This document shows positions 57,504-64,000 of a DNA stretch of 64,000 nt, in pieces. Numbering within the stretch: position 1 is the first letter of the stretch; the number at the start of each line of letters is the position of its first letter. The position numbers were made by a program, and so were the translations under genes. The notes beneath the pieces were generated by a model. That model saw nothing but the letters and a program-made list of their open reading frames with translations, was not told the origin of the DNA and searched no databases. Origin of the DNA: Pseudomonas alcaligenes (GTDB lineage Bacteria > Pseudomonadota > Gammaproteobacteria > Pseudomonadales > Pseudomonadaceae); the NCBI RefSeq assembly GCF_014490745.1, contig NZ_LZEU01000001.1, forward strand, positions 2,383,501-2,447,500, written 5' to 3'.

Positions 57504-58780
57504 GGCGCCACTCCTTTGCGCGGGGTGACACCGGTACGGCTGATGCGGATCAGCCCGCGCGGGCGCCAGATCATCATCAGCACCATGAGCATGCCGAACA
57601 GCAGCACCCGGTAGTCGGCGAAGCTGCGCAGCAGCTCCGGCGCCACGGTCAGCACGAAGGCGGCGATCACCACACCGACCGTCGAGCCCATGCCGCCGAG
57701 CACGACGATGGCAAGGATCAGCGCCGACTCGAAGAAGGTGAAGGACGACGGGTTGACGAAGCCCTGATAGCTGGCGAAGAACACCCCGGCCAGGCCGGCG
57801 GTGGAGGCGCCGATCATGAACGCCGAGAGCTTCACCAGCACATGATTGAGGCCCATGGCGCGGCAGGCGATCTCATCCTCGCGCAGCGCTTCCCAGGCGC
57901 GGCCGACCGGCATGCGGGTCAGGCGGTGCTTGATGTACAGCACCAGCATCACCACCAGGAACAGCACCACGTAGATGAACAGGAACTTCAGGTTGGGGTT
58001 GTAGGCCACGCCGAAGAACTCGTGGAACGGCACCCCACCGTCCTTGGCCCGGCGACCGAACTCCAGGCCGAAGAAGGTCGGCGACGGTACCGACATGCCG
58101 TTCGGCCCGCCGGTGAAGCTCAGCCAGTTGTTGAGGATCAGGCGGATGATTTCGCCGAAGCCGAGGGTGACGATGGCCAGGTAGTCGCCGTGCATGCGCA
58201 GCACCGGGAAGCCCAGCAGCGCCCCCGCCACTGCCGCCAGCAGGGCCGCCAGCGGCAGCACCGTCCAGAAGCCCAGGCCGAGGTACTGGTAGCCCAGCGC
58301 CAGGCCGTAGGCTCCGATGGCGTAGAAGGCCACGTAGCCAAGGTCGAGCAGGCCGGCCAGGCCGACCACTATGTTCAGGCCCAGGCCCAGCAGCACGTAG
58401 ATCAGGCCGAGAATGACCACGGTAAGCAAATACTTGCTGGCAAAGAACGGGAAGATCAGCGCCGCCACCAGCAGCAGCGGGATGATCCAGCGCAGCCGCG
58501 ACTGGTAGTCCGGCGGCAGCACGTGCACGCCCGAACCGTTGCTCTCGAAACGCGCCAGCAGCGCGGCACCGCTGCCACTCTGCAGGTACAGGCTGAGCAG
58601 CAGGCGACCGAGCATGACGATGCCGATCACCACGGCGAGGCGTTGTGGCTGCAGCTTGAAGCTGTAGCCGTCGAGCACCACGCCGACTATGGGGCCGAAC
58701 ACGATCAGGGCGATCAGCCCGGCGAGCACGGCATCCAGCAGACTCTTTTTCAGATCCAGGCCTTGTTTGACTGCAGACAT
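57500..58780 (-). CDS. livM: Branched-chain amino-acid ABC transporter permease LivM/BraE
   Basis: 426 residues, with the usual extended N-terminus of LivM. About ten membrane helices (LLDAVLAGLIALIVFGPIVG, YLLTVVILGLIYVLLGLGLN, ALILAIVVLGGMGSTVGVVI). The cytoplasmic ATPase-contact loop is GRAWEALREDEIACRAMGLN. Pairs with LivH to form the pore. Overlaps livG by 4 bp and lies 3 bp after livH. Confidence 0.95.
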   Translation of the reverse strand: MSAVKQGLDLKKSLLDAVLAGLIALIVFGPIVGVVLDGYSFKLQPQRLAVVIGIVMLGRLLLSLYLQSGSGAALLARFESNGSGVHVLPPDYQSRLRWIIPLLLVAALIFPFFASKYLLTVVILGLIYVLLGLGLNIVVGLAGLLDLGYVAFYAIGAYGLALGYQYLGLGFWTVLPLAALLAAVAGALLGFPVLRMHGDYLAIVTLGFGEIIRLILNNWLSFTGGPNGMSVPSPTFFGLEFGRRAKDGGVPFHEFFGVAYNPNLKFLFIYVVLFLVVMLVLYIKHRLTRMPVGRAWEALREDEIACRAMGLNHVLVKLSAFMIGASTAGLAGVFFASYQGFVNPSSFTFFESALILAIVVLGGMGSTVGVVIAAFVLTVAPELLRSFADYRVLLFGMLMVLMMIWRPRGLIRISRTGVTPRKGVAP

Positions 58781-58783
58781 GGA

Positions 58784-59698
<915 letters not shown>

Positions 59699-59788
59699 GA
59701 AGTAATTCTCACAGGCGTGGACAAGATGGGCAGGAGCAACAGCCGCCGCGTTGGCAGACCGACCTCAGCTCCTGTCCGGCAGACGCAG

Positions 59789-59816
59789 CGCCCGGCCCGC
59801 CTGAGCGAGCCGGGCG
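59789..59816 (-). other. Hairpin in the livK-livH gap
   Basis: CGCCCGGC-N12-GCCGGGCG lies 11 bp beyond the livK stop, without a U-tract. In periplasmic-binding-protein operons such structures stabilise the upstream message and limit read-through; that role is inferred here. Confidence 0.6.
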
Positions 59817-59826
59817 TGCGCGTGGA

Positions 59827-60951
59827 TCACGGCAGCTGGTGGTACTTGCCCTTGTCGTCCCACTCGTACATCACGTAGTCGGAGACTTTCAGGTCGCCCT
59901 TCTCGGTCCAAGACTTCTTGCCCATCACGGTGGCCACGTCATGGGACTTCAGCCAGGCACTGGCCTTGGCCCCGTCGGTGCTGCCGGCGCCGGTGAAGGC
60001 AGCGGCCAGAGCCTGTACCGAGGCGTAGGCATACAGGGTGTAGCCCTGGGGCTCGAAGCCACCGGCGCGGAACTTCTCGATCACCGCCTTGCCGTCAGCA
60101 ATCAGCCGCGGGTCGGCACCGAAGGTCATCAGCACGCCCTTGGTGTACTGCGGGCCGCCGGCGGTGGTGACCAGTTCGTCGGTCACCGCGCAATCACCGG
60201 ACACGAAGGTGGCGTTGCTGCCCTGCTCGCGCAGCTGGCGTACCAGTGGGCCGGCTTCCGGGTGGCAACCGCCGAAGTAGACCACGTCGGCATCCGCGGC
60301 GCGGATCTTGGTGACCAGGGCGTTGAAGTCCTTCTCGCCACGGGTCAGGCCTTCGTACAGCACCGGCTCGAGGCCGCGCTTGGCCAGCTGGGCCTTGGTC
60401 GCATCGGCCAGGCCCTGACCGTAGGTGTCCTTGTCGTGGATCACCGCCACTTTCTTGGCCTTGAGGGTATCCACCAGGTAGTCGCCGGCGATGATGCCCT
60501 GCTGGTCGTCACGCCCGCACATGCGGAACATGCCGGTCATGCCGCGCTCGGTGATCTGCGGGTTGGTCGAACCGGGGGTGATGGCGATGATGCCCGCCTC
60601 GTCGTATACCTCGGAGGCCGGCATGGTCGAGGAGGAGCAGAAGTGACCGACCACCCCCACCGCCTTGTCGGAGTCCACCAGGCGGTTGGCCACGGACACA
60701 GCCTGTTTCGGCTCGCAGGCATCGTCCGCCTTGACCAGCTTGATCTTCTCGCCGTTGATCCCGCCGGCGGCGTTGATGTCCTCGGCAGCCTGGGTAGCGC
60801 CACGCCAGTACTGCTCGCCGAACGAGGCGTTGGGGCCGGTGTGCGGGCCGGCCACGCCGATGACGACGTCAGCCTGGGCCAGTGAAGAAACGCCCATTGC
60901 GGTGGTGACAGCTAGAGCCAGAAAGCCTTTTCTGAAAATCTTCTGCGACAT
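59827..60951 (-). CDS. livK: Branched-chain amino-acid periplasmic binding protein LivK/BraC
   Basis: 374 residues. Signal peptide MSQKIFRKGFLALAVTTAMG, cleavage after AQA near residue 27. Type I periplasmic binding fold: VVIGVAGPHTGPNASFGEQY, the disulphide Cys pair in DDACEPKQAV and VGHFCSSSTM, ligand-side ITPGSTNPQI and HDKDTYGQGLADATK. Captures leucine, isoleucine and valine (BraC also alanine and threonine) for LivHMGF. First gene of the operon. Confidence 0.95.
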   Translation of the reverse strand: MSQKIFRKGFLALAVTTAMGVSSLAQADVVIGVAGPHTGPNASFGEQYWRGATQAAEDINAAGGINGEKIKLVKADDACEPKQAVSVANRLVDSDKAVGVVGHFCSSSTMPASEVYDEAGIIAITPGSTNPQITERGMTGMFRMCGRDDQQGIIAGDYLVDTLKAKKVAVIHDKDTYGQGLADATKAQLAKRGLEPVLYEGLTRGEKDFNALVTKIRAADADVVYFGGCHPEAGPLVRQLREQGSNATFVSGDCAVTDELVTTAGGPQYTKGVLMTFGADPRLIADGKAVIEKFRAGGFEPQGYTLYAYASVQALAAAFTGAGSTDGAKASAWLKSHDVATVMGKKSWTEKGDLKVSDYVMYEWDDKGKYHQLP

Positions 60952-61265
60952 GGGGTGCTCCTAAGGTTTTAGTTGGCAACCAGCAACAGCAAGGCTTATG
61001 CCAGTCGCGACCTCAGTAAACCAAGCAGAAAAAACAGAGCCCGTCGGAAAATAAACGGAGAATTTTGAAAGAAAAATTCGCAATTACGACATTGCGAGTT
61101 TTCCGCCGTCGGTTATGGACATTTTCTGTACAGCTGCCGCTTTACTTTCGGTAACGGCAATTTTCAGCGAATTTTCCCGCCCCAGTTCAGTGCGAAAAAA
61201 GCACCCAATCGCACCAGCAACAGACAGCTACGCCCTCCTCCACGGCAGCCGCCGGTGCGGTGCGC
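60952..61265. other. Gene-free liv upstream region
   Basis: About 310 bp, A/T-richer than its surroundings, between livK (reading left) and the azoR terminator. It must hold the liv promoter. I see A-rich stretches (GAAAATAAACGG, GAAAGAAAAATTCGC) and the inverted pair GCGAATTTTTC/GAATTTTCCCG, but no regulator site I can name. Confidence 0.5.
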
Positions 61266-61308
61266 AAAACAAAACGGCGGTGGTCGCTGCTGCGAACCAC
61301 CGCCGTTG
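61266..61308 (-). terminator. Terminator of azoR
   Basis: AACGGCGGTGGT (61273-61284) pairs perfectly with ACCACCGCCGTT (61296-61307); TTTGTTTTG follows on the minus strand, 17 bp after the stop codon. Confidence 0.92.
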
Positions 61309-61324
61309 TCTGCAGCCAGTTGCC

Positions 61325-61933
61325 TTATGCCACGGCGAACAGTTCCTCGATGCGCGCCTGGGCGCCCTTCAGCGCATTGGCGCGCGGCTCCTCGCCGTAG
61401 GCCAGGCCTTCAGCGCGGACGATCTCGATATCGGTGATACCGAGGAAGTTCAGCACCTGCACCAGGTACGCCTCATGGGCCTGGCCGCTGGGCTGGCCGG
61501 CATGGATACCACCGGCGGTGGATGCGATCACCACCTTCTTGCCACCGGCCAGGCCCTTGGGGCCGTTCTCGTCGTAAGCGAAGGTTTTGCCGGCGACCGC
61601 CACGCGGTCGATCCAGGCCTTGAGCTGGGTCGGCACACTGAAGTTGTACATCGGCGCGCCAATCACGATGGCGTCGGCGGCGAGGAATTCGTTGAGGGTG
61701 AATTCGGCCAGCTCCACTTCATGTTTCTGCGCCGCATCACGCAGCTCGGCCGGAGTACCGCCGGCTACCAGGCTGGCCGCGGACAGATGGCTCAGGGCAT
61801 CGCTGGCCAGGTCACGGTAGCTCACCTGGGCGGCCGGTTCGGCGGCCTGCCAGGCCTGTACCAGGCTGCGGCTCAGCTGACGGGAGGCGGATGCATCGCC
61901 GAGGATGCTCGAATCGATATGCAGCAGTTTCAT
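61325..61933 (-). CDS. azoR: FMN-dependent NADH-azoreductase
   Basis: 202 residues from [20 protein letters not shown] with GAGGAATGTCCC upstream. Flavodoxin-like fold: FMN phosphate loop [34 protein letters not shown], and the isoalloxazine loop [13 protein letters not shown]. Reduces azo compounds and quinones with NADH. P. aeruginosa has several paralogs; which this is cannot be told. Monocistronic. Confidence 0.92.
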   Translation of the reverse strand: MKLLHIDSSILGDASASRQLSRSLVQAWQAAEPAAQVSYRDLASDALSHLSAASLVAGGTPAELRDAAQKHEVELAEFTLNEFLAADAIVIGAPMYNFSVPTQLKAWIDRVAVAGKTFAYDENGPKGLAGGKKVVIASTAGGIHAGQPSGQAHEAYLVQVLNFLGITDIEIVRAEGLAYGEEPRANALKGAQARIEELFAVA

Positions 61934-62051
61934 GGGACATTCCTCATTGGGGCGATCAGCGGCTCTGACCGGATGAGGTGAATCCTACCCATGACAACAA
62001 AAGTCTATTAGTTGGCAAAAATACGATGCACTGTCCTGCATCAAACAACAA

Positions 62052-63077
62052 TTAGCGACCATCCTCACCGGCCGTGCCCAGGTTCTCGGTGAAGAAGCGC
62101 GCCGCATCGAGGCTCAGTGCATGGTGAATGGCCGCGCGATCCACGCCTTCCGCGTCTTCGCACAGGTAGGGCAGCAGCTGCGCCATTTCCACCGTGCAGG
62201 GCGCCATGAACACGAAGTGCCCGGCCCCTGGCAGCAGGCGGTATTCCGGAGTGAGCGGCAGGCTGCGGCGCAGGGCTCCAGCATTGCGCTGCAACGCCAG
62301 CACCTGATCGTGATCACCGCTGTAGAGCAGCACCGGCACCCGCACCTGGGCCAGCTCCTGCTGGTCGAACAGCAAACCCAGCGGCGCCAGCAACAGCAGC
62401 GCGGCTACCCGGCGGTCGGCGCTGGCCTGCAGATCCTCGCGATCGCTGCGCAACTCGCCTCGCGTGGCGCAGGCATCGGCATCGTCCGGTACCTGCAGGC
62501 AGTAGTCGCGCAGATGCTGCAGACGGGGTTGCGCGCCCGCCAGGATCAGGGCGCTCTCGCCGCCGGCGGAATAGCCGATGACGCCCACCCGCGCACTGTC
62601 GAGACTCGCCGCCAGCAACGGATCGGCCGCCGCCGCATCGATTGCCGCCGACAGCTGCAGGGGCCGCCCATACAGGTTGCTCAGGCTGCCCTGGCGGCTC
62701 TGATCCTGGTCGTTGTCGCCCGGGTGCACCACCGCCAGTACCACAAAGCCCTGGCGCGCCAGGGCGGTGGCCAGGTCGTGGTGGGCCAGGGGCGAACCGG
62801 AATTGCCGTGGGACAGCAGGATCAGCGGGAAGCGGCCCATGGCAATCGGCGCATCACGGGTGGCCGCCACCCGGTACAGACCTAGCGCCGTCTCGCCCGC
62901 CGCCAGACTGGCCGGATAGAACACAATGGCCTGCATCGGTTGCTGATCGAGGGGATCGTAAAGCGTCAGGTGGTGCAGGCCGACCGCCCAGCCGCGCGCC
63001 AGTACCGCATCGGGAGCGCCGCCCAGGCAGGCGGCCAGCAGCGCCAGTAACAGCAGCCGACAACATCCAGCGTTCAC
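62052..63077 (-). CDS. Exported alpha/beta hydrolase (dienelactone hydrolase/PAF-AH-like)
   Basis: A GTG start at 63077 (VNAGCCRLLLLALLAACLGG) has GGAGGG about 8 bases upstream and gives a proper signal peptide with a possible lipobox (LLAAC); an ATG nine codons earlier (63104) is acidic and less likely. 341 residues. FPLILLSHGNSGSPLAHHD is the oxyanion region, the nucleophile Ser lies in VGVIGYSAGGESALIL, and acid/His are expected in LLYSGDHDQVL and GAGHFVFM. Esterase or lipase-like; substrate unknown. Confidence 0.82.
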   Translation of the reverse strand: MNAGCCRLLLLALLAACLGGAPDAVLARGWAVGLHHLTLYDPLDQQPMQAIVFYPASLAAGETALGLYRVAATRDAPIAMGRFPLILLSHGNSGSPLAHHDLATALARQGFVVLAVVHPGDNDQDQSRQGSLSNLYGRPLQLSAAIDAAAADPLLAASLDSARVGVIGYSAGGESALILAGAQPRLQHLRDYCLQVPDDADACATRGELRSDREDLQASADRRVAALLLLAPLGLLFDQQELAQVRVPVLLYSGDHDQVLALQRNAGALRRSLPLTPEYRLLPGAGHFVFMAPCTVEMAQLLPYLCEDAEGVDRAAIHHALSLDAARFFTENLGTAGEDGR

Positions 63078-63198
63078 CTCAGCACCCTCCGGTTCCCAGA
63101 TCACGCCTCGCGCCGCTTGCCCCTCCCTGGCGTGGCGCGGCCGGAGCCCAGCTCCGGCCGCATCAGGTCTTGCATGGATTGCGCCAGAAGCGCCGGCT

Positions 63199-63342
63199 CA
63201 GAACCTGTTCAGGATCTTCTGGACTAGAGCCAGGCAAGGCAAAAACAGGCGAGGAAGCGGAGTTTACGAGTGGTAAATGAGCATTCCGAGCCTGTTTTTA
63301 ACGCGGCATGGCCGACGGACAAGAGATCGTGGCAGGTTCTCA
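63199..63342 (+). mobile_element. MITE-like element, copy C (144 bp)
   Basis: Ends CAGAACCTG and CAGGTTCTCAG are inverted repeats. The interior (CTAGAGCCAGGCAAGGC, GCGGAGTTTACGAGTGGTAA, ATGAGCATTCCGAG, TTTTTAACGCGGCATGGCCG) matches copies A (27278) and B (42616). Its right end overlaps the stop codon of the DUF1993 gene. No coding capacity. Confidence 0.7.
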
Positions 63343-63846
63343 GACGCTGCCGAGATAATCCATCTTACCCAGGCTCAGGCCATTGTGGCGCAGGATCGCG
63401 TAGGCCGTGGTGATGTGGAAATACAGGTTGGGCTGGGAGAAGTTGAGCAGGAAGGTCTGGCCGTCGAAGTTCAACTCGCGCCCCGGCAGCTTGATGGTGA
63501 CGGTACGGCTCTCGCTGCCGTTGACCTGCTCGGCACTGATGCCTTCGATGAACTTGAGGGTCTTGGCAATGCGCTCCTGCAGCTCGGGGAAGCTGGTCTC
63601 GGTATCGGCGAAGCTGGGGATCTCGACCTGGGCCAGACGCGCCACGCAGCCTTTCACCGCGTCGCTGGCGATCTGCACCTGGCGCGCCAGCGGATACATG
63701 TCCGGCGCCAGGCGGGCATTGATCAGTACCGCAGGGTCGATGCCCTTGCTCTCGGCAAAAGCTTCCGCCTTGGCCAGGATGTTCGACAGGTTGCCCAGCA
63801 TGCGGGTGAACACCGGGATGGAAGCCTGGTACATGGACAAGGACAT
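63340..63846 (-). CDS. DUF1993 family protein
   Basis: The start at MSLSMYQASIPVFTRMLGNL (168 residues) has GGAGTCAGCATC before it; the longer open frame to 63984 lacks family similarity. DUF1993 is a helical, DinB-like fold: SLSMYQASIPVFTRML, LNARLAPDMYPLARQVQIA (seen as VLINARLAPDM), FSQPNLYFHITTAYAILRHN, GLSLGKMDYLGS at the C-terminus. Function unknown. The TGA stop lies within the terminal repeat of MITE-like copy C. Confidence 0.85.
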   Translation of the reverse strand: MSLSMYQASIPVFTRMLGNLSNILAKAEAFAESKGIDPAVLINARLAPDMYPLARQVQIASDAVKGCVARLAQVEIPSFADTETSFPELQERIAKTLKFIEGISAEQVNGSESRTVTIKLPGRELNFDGQTFLLNFSQPNLYFHITTAYAILRHNGLSLGKMDYLGSV

Positions 63847-64000
63847 GATGCTGACTCCGTAATAGAGGAAAAGGGGCGCACAGGCGCGTTGCCACGATAC
63901 ACCCGCCAGCACGGCTGCATAGCCGGTACCAGCCGAAACAATGCCCCTTTTACAGCAATAAATGCCATAGTTCGTCCCACTCACAGGACGATGCCATGCA

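Overview
The window is a stretch of a high-G+C Pseudomonas chromosome with gene content close to P. aeruginosa. This rests on recognisable Pseudomonas loci: mexS/mexT-mexEF-oprN, muxABC-opmB, liuR-liuABCDE, an hbcR-type ketone-body locus and a braC-type branched-chain amino-acid transporter. Most genes share the same G/C-rich third-position codon style. The exception is an A/T-rich island at about 44.9-47.8 kb. Gene names and PAO1 comparisons come from recall of the families, not from a database search.

Layout. 1-8.2 kb: the end of mexS, divergent mexT, and the mexE-mexF-oprN efflux operon. 8.3-11.2 kb: a glycosyltransferase, then a hipB-hipA toxin-antitoxin pair behind three palindromic operators spaced exactly 50 bp apart. 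11.3-13.5 kb: a PACE-type small efflux protein divergent from a LysR regulator, then a glutathione S-transferase. 13.5-22.3 kb: the muxA-muxB-muxC-opmB operon on the minus strand, every junction a 4-bp overlap. 22.4-28.8 kb: tpx, a DUF3592 membrane protein, a GNAT acetyltransferase, xthA, a PstS-like/OmpA fusion and a TerC-family protein. 28.9-31.2 kb: an acyl-CoA dehydrogenase divergent from its LysR regulator.

31.4-44.8 kb is a catabolic block. LiuR and LiuABCDE take isovaleryl-CoA (from leucine) to acetoacetate plus acetyl-CoA. HbcR, with visible enhancer-like sites and a sigma-54 promoter, probably controls a GntP permease and BdhA, which import 3-hydroxybutyrate and oxidise it to acetoacetate. 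Acetoacetyl-CoA synthetase then activates acetoacetate from both routes. The liv (bra) ABC transporter at 55.9-61 kb would supply leucine. Its livG gene carries an apparent one-base frameshift.

44.9-47.8 kb is accessory DNA: three A/T-rich genes of unknown function, each followed by an attC-like site, with no integron integrase in the window. This looks like a small integrase-less gene-cassette array (CALIN). 48.1-55.8 kb: a periplasmic binding protein, a PilT/PilU-type ATPase, a SPOUT RNA methyltransferase, an FAD protein, an RlmE-like methyltransferase with a PpiC parvulin, and the ABC-F protein YbiT. 61.3-63.8 kb: azoreductase, an exported alpha/beta hydrolase and a DUF1993 protein.

Dispersed repeats are numerous. 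There are at least four REP/REPIN-like families, one copy of which lies inside the oprN signal-peptide region. Three copies of a 140-204 bp terminal-inverted-repeat element (MITE-like) were also found. No tRNA, rRNA, CRISPR array, complete insertion sequence or prophage was seen.
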